From Neodiprion pinetum (taxonomy: Eukaryota > Arthropoda > Insecta > Hymenoptera > Diprionidae), in NCBI RefSeq assembly GCF_021155775.2, contig NC_060237.1:9573832-9637831 (forward strand): a DNA stretch of 64,000 nucleotides, given 5' to 3'. Position numbers and translations under genes: made by a program. Positions 12,501 through 25,740 of this stretch are shown piece by piece. Each line of letters begins with the position of its first letter. The first letter of the stretch is position 1. Below the pieces are notes generated by a model. That model was not told where the DNA came from, made no database searches, and saw only the letters and a list, made by a program, of their open reading frames with translations.

Positions 12501-12650
12501 CTTGAGGAAAAGGCTGAACTAAAATGGTTAGAGCCATTTTAAGTTTACTACCGAATAGACGATCCTTTCACCCCGCGGCCATGCTGCAGGTGGGTATGTT
12601 ATAAGAGGTAAAAGTTTTCTAGTTGGTATATATATATACATCGATATTTT
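9510..12650. other. Noncoding stretch
   Basis: A TATATAAG at 9979-9986 is a possible TATA box but has no clear initiator downstream. A 146-codon open frame on the minus strand (10210-10650) starts with ATG and contains a P-loop-like GAVGAGKT, but the rest is not NTPase-like, so I treat it as chance. Nothing else stands out. Confidence 0.4.
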
Positions 12651-12659
12651 TAATAAAGT

Positions 12660-13130
12660 TCCGTACCATAGCGCTCGGTCAAGAGGTGAAGGGAGTTCGC
12701 TCGGGATGAACGCTCAACCTAAAGGAAATGGCCGAGCTCAAGGCGGAAGCGCGGCTGCGGCGGCGAGAGGTTGAAAAAGAGATAATAACAAGGAGTGACG
12801 TCAGGCCAATAAAATAAAAATGGCGCAGCCGACGATGACGCCGACGGGTTACCACCGCGAGTTCCTCGCCACCCTGCCACTGAAATAAAACCACTATAGC
12901 CACGCGGTATATCACCGGCCTCGTCTATTGCCGCATGTCCTGCAGCCCGCTATTCTCATACATGTCTTGCCGAAGATAAGAGCAGGTGGGTGACTGTGTG
13001 TATAAACTCCTAAACCAGCTATAGAGTGGCGGTAGTAAAGCCGTCGCGAAGTGGTCCTTCCTCTCTTCTTTCCAGCATCATCATCGCTCGATCTTCTCTT
13101 CATGGCTCTGGCAGGCGGTGCGGAGAAAAA
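12660..13130 (+). promoter_or_regulatory. CpG-rich island with CRE, CCAAT box and a 22-codon ORF
   Basis: A perfect TGACGTCA (12796-12803) is followed directly by GGCCAAT (12804-12810). An ATG in a very good insect start context (AAAAATGGCG, ATG at 12820-12822) then opens a 22-codon frame, MAQPTMTPTGYHREFLATLP..., ending at TAA 12886-12888. The surroundings are GC- and CpG-rich. This looks like a promoter and leader, possibly with a uORF or the start of a small gene, on the plus strand. No splice donor that would extend the frame is evident. Confidence 0.3.
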
Positions 13131-15240
13131 AGCCGGTATGGACGCGTAAATGTGAAGCCAAGTGGGAAAGATCCCCGTGGTTCCGATTTAAAATTGACCA
13201 AGTGCATTTGCGACGGATGGATGAGAATTATTGGAGACGAGACTGCGACTTTACAGGAATAACGGAAGATGGTCGAGAGAGTATCGAATCAATTACTTCG
13301 CCCCAAGTCTCTGTTATACGCTTTGCTTCAGCTTGAATTGGACGTAAAAATTTGTCACTCCGCGCCGACTCGCCGTTTTCCTGTCTCTGACTGCTTAAAT
13401 CTGTTGCGCCGAACAAAGCCCAACGGAAGATACGATCCACTGGTTTCAACTGGCATTTGCATAACAATCGACGATTTGTCGAAAATGAAATCCCGTCGTA
13501 AAAATACAGCAATCACCGTGGCGGTGACAATGCAGAGCGCCAGCGAAAGGGGAAAAAAGAGTTGGAAATCCTTTTTTTTTTTTATTTTATGAAGAGAAAG
13601 TCTCATCAAACTTCAATTCAATTTCGATTAAGCCTTAATCGATCACTGCTTATGTTTATCTTCAAGATAACCATGGTCTGTACTCCATATCTATGTCTCC
13701 GCGACACATCGGGTGGGATTTGATAAATTTTAAACAGCTTCGTGCAGATGAATCAAAACGAATTCACCGAAGGTGCCGATTGAATTTGAATTCGAGCAGA
13801 GCTTTATTAAACACGTGTCTCCCACCTTTCTGGAAATATCCTCAACTCAGAATACACGGTGTTAAACCAAATTCAAAGGTGATCCAGAGTCTAGACTTTA
13901 CAGCTTTGCATTGTTCACCTTAACTCTGCAAAGCAATCATTTGCACTTCCGAATATGGCTGTACAGCGAGACAATAAGCAGTGGTAATTCGGCATATCGT
14001 TTGGTTAGAATAATTAGTGAGGTATGATTCGGCAGACGGTGTTCGGTGTACATCAAAGCGGAAGGTCGGGTGTCGGCGGTGCGGAGTCAAGGAGATGGAT
14101 CGAGGTGAGACACATAGATAATGCAAGGCGCGCACCGCTTCTCTGAATATAAGTGCCCCCCGCTATCTTCGTCCCGCTTCCACCGGTGCACTAAGTACCT
14201 TGAGAGAGAACAGACGGAAGGGGGCTAAACAGGCTGGATTAAGGATTAGGATCAGTTCCGCGAGTGGCTCATGGATATGCAATGTCTTACCCCGAGCGTA
14301 TAGCGCACCGACTTGCGTATAGTCGGAACCCAACAAGATCAAACCTGCAATATTGAAGAACCAAATCACCCTCTCTCTGCCCGCTGGACTAATAATCGGT
14401 TGCGCAAGCTTTACACAATGCTCCAGGAGATACTTTTGCCACTAACTCTCTTCTCTCGGTTTCTTGCAAAGCAAGCATTGACGTCTCGATAAGGGAAATT
14501 CGCTCGAAAAGAAATTCCAGAACGTAGAATGACAGTGAGCATTGCGTCAACGAAAATTCACGTACTAGAAATGAGAGTTCAAACCGTATGTTGAGGAAAA
14601 TTGTTGTGACTAACGGTGTCCGTTTTGTCATCTCATTGTTCGTACGAGCATGTAAGCGGATGATATCCTAGTCGCGAGTCGAGGGAGAGTAATTACTGGA
14701 CGTATGGGATATACATGCTCGTTGGTATTCAATCACCGCGAGCATTGATTGCCTACTGGTTTTTGATAGCGGAAAAGTAGATTTTTCTCTCGAGCGGTCG
14801 AAACAATGGGAAAAATATTTACCGAATGTCGATACTCTCGATACGATATTTAATAGTCGAAGAAAAAAAAATTTAGTCCCACATTTTGCGAGCGAAAATT
14901 AAAGCTGATTTTCTCGTCGTCGGGTTGTAATGTACTTTTCATTGTTCGGGTTACATAAAAATCCAAAAAAAGATTTCAAGTGAAATTGAACGTTGTCGAC
15001 AGCTTGATTGTCGCAACAGCAGCAGGGGAAAAATTACTTTGGCAAATTTTGAGATAAATTTTGAATTGAAATACGAATATCCGAAAAAGAAGTAGATATC
15101 GTAGATATGAATTGTAAAAATTTCCTCCCCATTCGGCCGAGCGGTGAAGTAAAATAGATTCGCGGTTTCGGTTTCATATGTCGTGCGCAGATAAATAAAC
15201 TTTCGCGGTAATATTGAAAAGTCGTAGCTGCATCGATGTA
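13130..15240. other. Noncoding stretch
   Basis: Overlapping open frames on both strands at 13228-13609 have no domain character. A T-run lies at 13572-13583. One reverse octamer, ATTTGCAT, lies at 13455-13462. Nothing else stands out. Confidence 0.4.
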
Positions 15241-15359
15241 ATAATTGGTCGGGGGCGGCGTCCGTCCAACCCTTATCCCGGTGTCCGTCGACCATGGTGA
15301 GTACATCTGTACGCGGAAAGCAATCATCTCGGCCGGATGCAATCAGCCACACAGAGACA

Positions 15360-15560
15360 GACGGGCGGATGAGTAGATGGACTCTCGCAGGTGAAGGAGG
15401 GTGGGGAACGTGGTGCGGGAGAGAGAGGGAAGTATCGAGAGGTAAAAAAATCGGGGAGAGCGAGAGAGGAGGCGAGAAACAATCGCGGGAGAGCATGGAA
15501 CCCGGAATGCAGGGGGGAACCGCGGATAAAGGGGGAGGGGGGGGACTGTGTACACTCGCG
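15360..15560 (+). repeat. GA-rich purine tract ending in G-runs
   Basis: The plus strand is purine-rich with repeated GAGAG units (15395-15490). It then has G6 (15512-15517), G5 (15531-15535) and G8 (15537-15544). GAGAG is the core site of GAGA-factor (Trl) type proteins in insects, and the G-runs satisfy a loose G-quadruplex pattern. A regulatory role is inference. The open frames across it on both strands reflect composition. Confidence 0.5.
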
Positions 15561-16860
15561 TCACGTGATATACAGAGAAGGGACAAAAATCGCCGGCAAA
15601 CATTTGACCGAAAATACAATCACTATATCCGCGTTGACCACTTGTAAAACCAATGCAAACTCCGATACGAGTTGTCTCCCGGGCGAAAGCATTTTATCTG
15701 GTATTTTTGTCTATATATTTTTCTTTTTTTTTTTGCTATTTATTTCAATTCTCGTCGAGCTTTTTTTCCTTTTTTCAACGTGGGTTCGCTACCTTGAAAC
15801 TAACGAATAACGGTTGAGATGTCGACTGATGAATCTGTTTCAACGCGACAGTGTTTAATTAAACTTGGATCATATCGATCAATATGATCGAGAATAATTC
15901 GGGTTGTTTGATTTTTCAAAGAACTGTGAAGAATCTAGATTAAACTTAATCTGTGTTTCATTGTGTCGTGGTCGATCGATTTTATCATCAACGATTCGAA
16001 ATGTAGATACTTAAACATGAACATTCTATCATCCGATAATAAAGTGATCGTAATTGGTATAATCATATTCTACTTGATAGAAATCTCGTCTTTACCGAAA
16101 AAAGATTTTCATCGTACGAACGGATGAATTTTGGGAGGAGGTCTCTTGGCGAAGACGATTTATGGTAACTTTTTGATTCATGTTTGTAATTTCTTTCAAT
16201 CGTGTGGTAAGTGATTATTTTTGAAAAATATCAGACGTCTACGACTGAGATCAGACGAATTATCAATTTGAAATTTCGTATTAATCGTGTTCTTTTTTCT
16301 GGGAAATTGTCGTTTGATTCTAATTTTCGACTGATTACTTGCCTCATTTAAAAACTGAAAAAAGTTTTCTGAAATTGTGAACGGCTATACTCAGAGCCGA
16401 ATTTCTTTGCACTACTCAACGTGTATCGGTTCCCTGATTTTTTTTATTTGTTGCTAAATGGGTGTATTTCCTGCTAACTATATCGCTTATAATATGTTAC
16501 AATAATTAATTTTGACGCGTATCGAGCAACTCTATTCACATTAACAAAGTTCAGACAACGCCAGGCTAACCGTAATTATATTGAATCGATTATATATGTA
16601 GCAAGGACGTTGTCACTGGAAGAAATTGATGTTGACAATTGCTCCGTATACATATTATATCATCGGCGATAACGGTTTAATGCGAGTTGACGTACGTGAC
16701 AAGGAATTTGATATCGTCATTCGGTACAGGCGAATCTTAATCGATTAGGACGACGCAAAAACCACGAGTACCATCAAGTGGAATAAAATTAAATTTTCTT
16801 TGCACATTTTCGCGCGTATCTCGAATGGAAAACGAACAAAGGATGAAACAACTGTAGGAT
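15560..16860. other. A/T-rich noncoding stretch
   Basis: No credible open frame. Short T-runs lie at 15719-15732 and 16438-16445. Nothing else stands out. Confidence 0.5.
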
Positions 16861-17290
16861 AAAGGGGCTTTCAAATAGCGGATTGCTTCTGTCTTCTTCA
16901 TGTAGCATCGTCACAGCTTCCGGTATTCGTTTCCCTCTCTTTCTCTCTTTTCTCGTCTCGATTCCATCGCGGAAAATGCGAGTAGGCAGCGTAGCACGGT
17001 GAATTTCGTGTTAGCAGCACGCGAGTTGGACACACGTAGAACGATAATTTTGAAGTTCTGCGCTTTGGCGCGTGGTCGTTAATGCAAATTTACCGACTAG
17101 GACGCGATGACGGACTTTTACGAAGGGGAGGGAACGCGTCTGATAGGAAGTCACGTCACAGACTTTCAATTTCCGGTGCTTGGACCACTGCTGGGGGAAT
17201 GAGAGTCACTGTCCTCCTGCACGGGTTATAAACTAGAGGCGTTCAAATTGATTGCGAACCCAAGAGACTAAAGGACTACGTACTCGACAA
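16860..17290. promoter_or_regulatory. Moderately GC-rich island with a POU octamer
   Basis: GC and CpG rise against the flanks. A pyrimidine-rich patch lies at 16930-16960, an ATGCAAAT octamer at 17082-17089, and CACGTCACAG near 17155. A TTATAAAC lies near 17226. Candidate enhancer or promoter by composition and motifs only. Confidence 0.25.
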
Positions 17291-19480
17291 TGTTGAAAAT
17301 CGGAGAGCCTGCAGCTTCTTGCACGGTTCCTGAATTATCCTCAAACCTCATTTCGAATATTTGCCACTTTTCATTCTTTGTTCATCGTTTCGCCGGTAAT
17401 AATTGTATTACTCTGCCTCCCTCGGGGTCTTTCACCTTGACACTTTTCATTTGGATCACAACGACGTTTCAAGGAAAACAAGTTCTGCACTTTAAACGAA
17501 TAAATTTTATTCTTACCGTATTTTTGATCGATTGACAAGCGCGGAAGTTTTCGCCGGTGAGATGTGAGAATGAAATGAAATAACGGTGGGGATTTTCTGT
17601 CGAAGGAACAAGGTATTCATCATCTCGTTCTCGACCGAGACGAGAAGGAAACTGAATACGCTTGCCCGTAAAACGGCGAGCTTAAGTGTTGAGTTATTTT
17701 TAATTTTGTTCACGCCTTGATTACTCGCTGCGCCATTTGTTAAATCTTGCCCAGCACACCGACTTTCGCCATTATTATAAATCCCCCCGTCTGCGAAATT
17801 TATATTTTTCATCTGGGGTGGCTCCCGAGTCGGCGGTACAGACGCAACGTAAGTACACAACGTAAGTCGGACTTGGCGGTAGGTACGTGGGTATATATAT
17901 GTAAGTAGAGGGACCTAAGTCAAAACAGTTAATTGTCAAATTTCCGGCTCGTAGCTCAGCCGCTCGCGGGGCTTCGGTTTAATGTTTATTTGTAATCTGC
18001 GTTCAGAGATTGCTCGCTTCCGGTCGGGATTGGATAAGGGCAGAATTGTCATTTCCGGTGTTCTTAATTGCTCAAGGGAGTCACTCAAAACCGATGCCGA
18101 TGGAGAGCACCCTGAGATCTCCTCCTCGGCTAACATTGCCGCAGGAACTTAAGGGTGGTAAGCTTTATCTTCGCAAGCATAAAAATTCGGAAAAACTAAC
18201 CGAATCGCAGTAAAACTGAACGTTACGTTCAACGAATGATTGACGACGTTCGATCGCACACCTGTATTTCGATATTTGTTTTCGACCGCGTGATTATGAC
18301 GTCGCGTCCGTCAGTTACACACCGTTTATTGAAACGCTTGAATTTCGCGCCCAACCAAAAGCTCGACAGCTGAAACGATTAATGTGTTTTCCAGAAAAGC
18401 TGTCTTATTGAAGGCGGGAACTGCTGTCTGCTGTGCCACTATTCGACTGCTACGGTATTCCGGCTGTAGCGTTTCTCTGGAATGCTGCTTCGCACGATGA
18501 CTATATACGAAACAAATATTTCCAAACAGACACACTGGGTCTTGATATTCTGACAACTGAATACCAGCTGTTTGACTTGCGGGAAAATAAGAGAATAAGA
18601 AAGTTAGTATCCCGAGACTCAAAGGTATAAAATTACATGTTATATTTCATTACATTCTATCATCGGCCGTTTTTCAAAAATTATAGAATTTTCGTTGCTC
18701 GGTTGTTACGAAAATACTCAAAGTACGCAATATAATTTACAAATCAAGTAAGAACAATCAAAGTTTCCTTACATTTTAAATACAAGCTTACCCCGTACGA
18801 ATTTACGAGATAGATTTGAGCACTGCCCGAGTTTTCTTTGAACCGAATCGTTTGTATTTTAACTTCCTGTTTCTCTGTTTTCAAAGAAAACAAAAAGTTA
18901 TTGTAGACCGCAAGACGAAAATTGCCAAAGTAATCACAAAGATTGAGGCTTCGTCTATGAGTTTGCATACTAAATTAGTCAAATTGTACTTTTTAAAAAA
19001 AAAAAAAAAAAAGAAACAAAAAACTCACAGATTCACATGACCTTACGTTCATCAGTGGTAGTGATTATATCCGAAGGTGGCCACGGCGTCAATTAATTCC
19101 TCAAGAGTTTAATGACCGTGCCATTTTTACCTTCTCTGGCGTCAATCTCTTCCCTCCAAACCTTTACAACCCTTTCCGTCCACCAACGCTTGACCGAACA
19201 TGATCCTCTAGGGCCTAGAATCTGAAGTCGCATTGCATATCTCCTAGAAGGACATTTTTCCCCTCGAACGACGTCCTTTGTCGGGTACTAAAGCGTCTGC
19301 GGAATAGAAAGAAGCTCAATACAGGTAGACGCAACAGCCACAATTTTCCCCCTCCGCTCGTTATTTGTCTCTCTCACTCTCCCGTTGTCCCGGAGAAGCG
19401 TCAAGTGATTAATTATACGAGGAAATCATTATAAAAGGTTTTTATGTGCGCCGGTTATTACGGACGTGATTAAGTTGTTA
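17290..19480. other. Noncoding stretch with an 18-nt A-run
   Basis: No gene is supported. A homopolymer of 18 A lies at 18995-19012, followed by A-rich sequence, which could be a retroposed poly(A) tail or simple slippage. No clear element body is visible to its left. Confidence 0.4.
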
Positions 19481-20600
19481 TGTTTTAAATGCGGGGATCC
19501 GTCGACAGGCGGTGGTGCGAAGTTCCACCCTCGACGTGCGGCCGTATCAGCTGTGTCGGAGGGTAGAGGAGATGAGAGGAGATGCGAAGTTCGCTGGGGT
19601 TGAGACGTACAAAAAGTGGTGGGAAAGGGGGGGAGAGGTGGGCCTGTGCATGCACATAGAGACGAGAGAGCCAGGCGCTGGAAGATAAAGGGATGTTATT
19701 GAAAACAATGTTTTACCGCAGGAACGGCTTGCCGGGATTCACCGTCGCTTCCGGCACCCTTCGATCCGGTGAACCGAGGTGTGTAACAACGGTCCGCCTC
19801 CCTCCCTCTCTATCACCGTATTTTTCCCTCAAGGAAACATAATATCGAAGTATTCGAAAAATAAAACTAGGTACTGCGGAAAGTGGGTTGAAGCGTTAAA
19901 AAAAAAGAAATAACTAAAAAAAAGCATTCAACGTCCAGCCCGTGGAATCAAACGGCTGCGGTGAAACCCGAGATTCCTTACTCACCCCGGCGGTGATCGG
20001 CTAATCTATTGGCGCAGGACGACTTCGCCGAATCTATCGTAAAATTTTAACGGTTTAATTTAATCGTCGCTCTGTATCGCTCCTCCGTCGATACAACACG
20101 ACACGAGGTTCTGTCAGGCGAGCTTTCGCTTCCGGGTATCCATCCTGAGTGCCGGAAGTCGAGCAACTCTAGAGAAAAAGTTGCCGTCGTCCGACTATCT
20201 CGTTTTATGGTACTTTTTTCTCGCCCTCAATCGTGCCACGTATCGTTTTACAATGTTTCGGCCTTTTCATTTTTTTTTTTGTTTATTTTTCGTTAGATTT
20301 TCATCCGAAGCAACGATCCTGATTTTCGTCAAGACGCGGTTGAGGTTAAGAGTGTATAATGGCGAATGCTGTTCTTTTCAAATCTGCCGTTGGATGTCCG
20401 AGCTGTATTGTACAATTTTAATAGAGAGGTTCAGAGGAGACGGTATAGCACGGTCGGGTATACCGTAGGACAGTATTACAGAACGAAATGGAGTGGCCGA
20501 GTGGAGTGTGCAGGGTAGATATCGTGTAAGGCCGACTTAGCCCTCCCCCTCCATTCGGTCCGCCTCTGGTACAAACCATCCTTTCACATTTTTAAAAGAA
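19480..20600. other. GC-richer noncoding stretch with G-runs
   Basis: CpG-rich patches lie at 19490-19570, 19720-19800 and 19930-20060. G-runs GGG-AAA-GGGGGGG-AGAGGT-GGG (19621-19642) form a G-quadruplex-type motif. No credible gene. Confidence 0.4.
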
Positions 20601-23030
20601 TTCATTTCTCGTAGGATACATTATTACACCGGAGAGATTTCCTACCCACGGGGAATTGAATTAGACAAAACTTTATCGAATCCCAGCATTATTGAGGGTA
20701 TGAACGTATACAATCTACACACGTAAGTTACAAATAGTAAGTAGGTATATAGACAGAAAGCAGCAGCACGTATCTTTGATCCGTCATTTCGCAACGACAA
20801 TTTAGTGTAAACCATTTTCAATTCTCAAATGCTTCTATCCAATAATTACTTACGAATAATTCAGGGATACTGCTGTTGTAAGAAATGTCAATAGAATTTT
20901 TTTTTTTTTTTTTTCGTTCGCTCACGATGTACAAGCTTTCATTCCGAAGGTTCAGAGGCTCAAAAAATACATATCGAACCGACAATCACAGTGTAATCTT
21001 GCTTCAACGGATTTAAATTCTACTCAGAATCGTTAAATTTTTTGAAAGTTTAATTTCTCGGCAAGTAATGTTGGCATATTGTCATTGTCGACTCATACCG
21101 ATAAGCTTGAACCATGAAAATGAACCCTTCGCGGGTTAATTGTCGCCGGTTTTTCATCGGATCAATTATACCTTTGAACGTGTTTAGCCAGGAAGGTTTT
21201 CCCCGCAAAGAGGATTACTCTTTTCCATCAATAATTCAAATATCCAGTGCTTTGAATTAATGAATACCGTAACTACCGACATGAGTTTTCCGATTCGGCG
21301 ATAATTAACAAGCACTTGAATATTCAAAAAAAGCAATTGAAAGCAGTTGACACACCGGGTGCGCATATATCGTGCCGACAAAGCCCCACACGAATTTTTG
21401 CATGCGAAAACTGTCCGGTTCCAGAAGTTTCTCTAACTCTGAAATGAATTTCAACTCGGCACTCGCATACAATTATCACGCAGCCTGCCATCGTTCGAGT
21501 GGCTCGTCAGGTTGCCCCGCTCTGACTGTGCGTAATTCAGTAATACTCCACCCCGCACACCATCTACATACATAACCGAATAACGACGGAATAGACGGAT
21601 TGCGGAGTAGTCGCTAGGTTGACGGGGAACGTTGCACCCTGAGCCTATTCGTCGTCTGTTCAATCGCCCGACGAGTTGATTAGCGAGAAGGAGGAAAACG
21701 GGGACGGGGCGCGATAGCAGGATTAATTAGCCAGATACTTAACCCCTTTGAATAATAAGAGTGGATCATTCAGGCGCTATCAGTGTAGAAACGCTATCTG
21801 GTGTATTTACAACGTGATCTTGTCGTTGATGCATTGATACCGATAACGATATATCTACTTTGAAATCACGTACGTGCTTTTTTTAAAAGTTTTTGATTGC
21901 ATTGGGAAAAGCGTGAAGATGATTAAATATACTCTGCGGGTGATAGATAAATTGAGTCGAGATGTGCTCGGTCATTTTCAGCGAGCTTGGCCCGTTCGCT
22001 TGGGGCTTTAAGTTTCGCTCGTAAGTATACGCGTGTGTACATGAGCATACGAATGGACGACGGCACTCGTCCAGTAACGACTCGCTAATGAGACTAAGGC
22101 ACACGCGTGCTCTAAAATATATGTTACACGAACGTGTTTTTAGAGAAAAACTGCAAACGAATCCCTAAAAGGGTTCAAGATTATTTCCCTTTGAACTTTA
22201 TTGGCACAATTAGTTTGTTTTTCTGATGTTTTCTTTTCTTTTTTTTTAAATTTTTATCCATTTTTTTTGCATTTACATTTTTCTCTCGTTTATTCTCTAT
22301 TTTTATTCCAATTACTTTCGTTTCCCATTAATTCTCCGTGAATTATTTCGATTGTACGAACAAGTCGTTGATCAAAAGGTAAATTTTTTCATTCGTCAAC
22401 CATTTTGACACCAACCCTGGTTTTCGAACATACTTTCTTCTTTGTTCTAAGTCTGCTACGTACAGCCGTTTCAGAGATTTGAAAATGATCAGAAAGAGTG
22501 TGAGACAATCCCGGAGTCGAGGAAGAGTGGCAAAAATGAATTGTCTGTCTTTAAAACTCGGTGTTTTAGCAAAGTACATAACGTCTTGGTTTAATGATAA
22601 AACGAAAAAAAACAGGACAAAACAAAACAGTAAAAAGTGTAAGCTGGATCGTGATTGAAGCGAGAGTCTTAAGTAATGAAAGTGATCTCGATCTCCTAGG
22701 GTTAAGTTTCACCAACGACATAGTGTCTGCAATGGTTAGGGGTTCCTGCTAGTTCTTGTCCATTCTTCAACGTGTGAAACTATTTCTAAAAATTGGTCAA
22801 AAAATACAAGATGCCATGCTAAGGATTTTCTTACTCAATGAAAATACAAATAACGTTTCACTCGCTTACTTGACCGTAGGAAAAAAGACTAATTTGACAA
22901 CAGTCTCCGAAAGAATAATGAGTTATTTGCGACAGACCATTCGCGTGTTGGATAATTATGAAAATTGCCAGTTACGTGAACCTAATTCCTGGCTCCGATC
23001 CCCCCAGGAACCGCCTAGGTGGTTCTAATA
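20600..23030. other. A/T-rich noncoding stretch with an 18-nt T-run
   Basis: A T homopolymer lies at 20897-20914. T-rich sequence lies at 22225-22300. Open frames such as 22756-23028 (plus) have no recognisable domain and A/T-driven composition. Nothing else stands out. Confidence 0.45.
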
Positions 23031-24300
23031 GGGAGTTGTGCAGTTGTTGGTGGATTATATAAGAGCTATTAGTGTATGGCGGGTGTGTATTGTTGTTACG
23101 TTGAGCAGTGCCGAGCTTGGTATGGTAATGGAAAGAACCCCAAACTCTGCCTGCGTTCATGCCGTGGTTGTGCTTCTTCCTCCAGTGATTTCGTCTCGCT
23201 TTTGTTGAAACGAGAAACGGAGAGAGGAAAAGATAGATACAGAAAGAGAGAGAGAAGAAAAAGAGGAAGAACCGTAAGAGAGAAAGCGTTGACGTAGGGG
23301 AGCGACGTCCAGCCCCCTCTTGTTTTAATCATGGAGCCACAAAGTACACCATTGTCCTACGAGTATATCGGTCTGAGAAAATGTGCTTGTGTACACAGAC
23401 GGTATTCTGTGTTCCAGGCCAAAGCACAGCTTAGAGTAAAAACAAGGAGGAAAAGAAGAAAAAAAATAAAATAAAATAGCGACCGAACAAAAAGAAGGGG
23501 AGGAAAAAAATGGAGGAGATAGAGACGGAGGGTTTAATAAGACGGTCCTGCGGAACCGCGAGAAGTTGGCGATTTCTAATTCTTTCCTTTCTACTCCAAC
23601 TATTATCATGATTATTTCTCCTTTATTCTTGGCCTCTGTTCTTACCCAACTGGCATATTTTATTTTGGAGAACCATTTCCTCGAGTGGATTCAGAGTTAT
23701 GTATAAAAAATAAAGCTCCGCCGCGACTACTAGTGGTCTCATAAATACCTACCCCGGATTTTCAAGTTCGTCAAAAAAACCGGGTGAAAGTCAGTCCGGC
23801 TTGGCTTCATCGCGGTGTCGGGGAACGCGAGCAGTTCCGCAAGGCATTGTTGGCAGGTCGTTAAAAGAGCTTTCCTTTTTAGAGAAAAGAAAAAAGAGAG
23901 AGAGAGAGAGAAAGAGAAAGAGCGGAAGAAAAAAGGAAAATCGATTTGCAAGGACGGTGATTGCCAAGCAGTGGGTTGCCCGCGAGCCTTGAGCACTTTT
24001 ATCCAGCGTTATTAAGGCCAAAGTCACTCTCATACCCCGCACAAAAGACAGTCTATTTAACAAACACGAGACCCCCTGCACTGCGTTGGGCGTTTTCAAG
24101 CGCTGTTTTTCCTCTACCTGTCGTATTTCCACGTATATTACGGAGAAATCGTTGGGATAGTGATGGCTTCTTCCGTCCGCGAAAGAAGCGCCGAAATTTG
24201 ATTGCCGAAACAGCACTGCGAAGAACTGCATGAAAAAAAAACGTGAAACCGTTGTAGGTGGCAACAATTTCTCGCTTTCTCAACGTCGGTGAGCCAACAT
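23030..24300. other. Noncoding stretch with two purine-rich tracts
   Basis: GA-rich tracts lie at 23213-23290 and 23880-23940 (about ten uninterrupted GA dinucleotides in the second), with A-rich purine sequence at 23440-23520. Overlapping open frames on both strands are Arg/Lys/Glu-rich or Phe/Leu/Ser-rich mirror translations of these tracts and are not genes. Confidence 0.5.
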
Positions 24301-25740
24301 CAAAGCGGCGTTGCTTATCGCGAAGCAAGGGAACGACGAGCAGGTAGGTGGTGGTAGGTGAACGGGGAAAGAAAGCTTTATCTTTTGAAATTGCCGCCCT
24401 TTGTTTCCACACAATCCTGGAGTCCTATATCCCGAGACCCTCCTCGGCATTCCCCCTATTTGTGTATCTCTATATTACCTTTTGATATTTGAATGTTACA
24501 GTTCGGGACATTGCGCCCGGGTTTGCACAACGCCGGGGTTAGATTTTAATCTCGAAAGCAATAACCGTGGATAATCCGCAGATGACCAACGCCACTCGGT
24601 AAACTCCGGCCTTTCCGTATATTTCCTTTCCTCGCCGTGTTTCCAGCACCCCCGCATTGCAATGCCGCTTTACGCACCGTCGTCGTTCACCTTTAGCCAA
24701 CACGGACGCAAAAGCCACGAAACACTGATCACGCTCATTAATTTGTTCAATCAATGCTGTTCCTAGAGATTAGGCAGTTCATCGAGGCCAAATGATTCGG
24801 TAAAACTTTGAATCTCACTGGTGCAAGATTATTGCGAATGGAATACAACCCTCCAGTAACGGATCGTTGTAATTTGCAGCCGAGATATTGGATTTGGCTA
24901 ATGAAAAAAATTGACAAACACTCCGAACCAGTGGTAAATACCGTGGCTGAAAAACGATAAACCGATAAATTTTCTCGTATTATAGTTACTTGAACGTCGT
25001 AAAGCCCTGCGAGAATTACTTCAATTGGTTTATAATTCTACTCTCGAGCCGATATTATTGCCGGGTATTTCCGTATAACGGCATACATATTTACGATTCT
25101 ATTAGCAATTTTGCGTGTTATACAAATCGTACGGAATCTCGGTATCCGAATCTGGTATAACGAGCGGGCGAATTTTTGATTAATATTAATCTAACGGCAC
25201 AGTGCTGAATTCAACCTTCCATTCGGGTAAATGTCAAGAATTTAATGGATCCCCCTGACATTTTAAAGCCATAGTAGTAACAACGTTTGACAAAAATCAT
25301 TCCATGCTCTGAATAAACACTCATTTCAGAATCGTTGGGATGCCCGAATTAACATTTATGAAGTTTCCAGAAATACTCAAGTTCATGGAATGGGTGTAGG
25401 CTTTCTCAAATTAAGGCCAATATTTTAATGGGAAAAATAAAGGTGACAATGAGGTTTTACCGCATGATATCTGACACTAATAGCATTGAATTTGAAACGA
25501 TTCTCACATTTAGAAGCTTTCCCTTCAGCGATGATATTCTGTAAGTTCCTTTTCATTTGTTCACATACAGCTCTTCGAAACTCAGCATGATTACGCGAAT
25601 CCGGAAGTATCATATCTTTTTGTTTCCTTCATGAGAGATAAAGCAATCGTTACCAGAACAGTTTTATAATTTTTTCTACGGATTGATGAGTGAGAAGCGA
25701 TCCTCGGTCTTCGAGAATGAAAAAAACGCGGATGATCGCG
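24300..25740. other. Noncoding stretch
   Basis: No credible coding exon. The 71- and 62-codon minus-strand frames at 24539-24754 and 25425-25613 have no recognisable features. Nothing else stands out. Confidence 0.4.

Noticed and set aside
15294..15810. Frames of 117, 139 and 222 codons around the GA tract
   Set aside because: Composition-driven (Gly/Arg/Glu-rich versus Pro/Ser-rich), with no domain, start context or splice support.
23739..24267. Overlapping frames of 63-158 codons on both strands
   Set aside because: They are driven by GA-rich and T-rich simple sequence, with mirrored Arg/Glu/Lys and Phe/Leu/Ser products.
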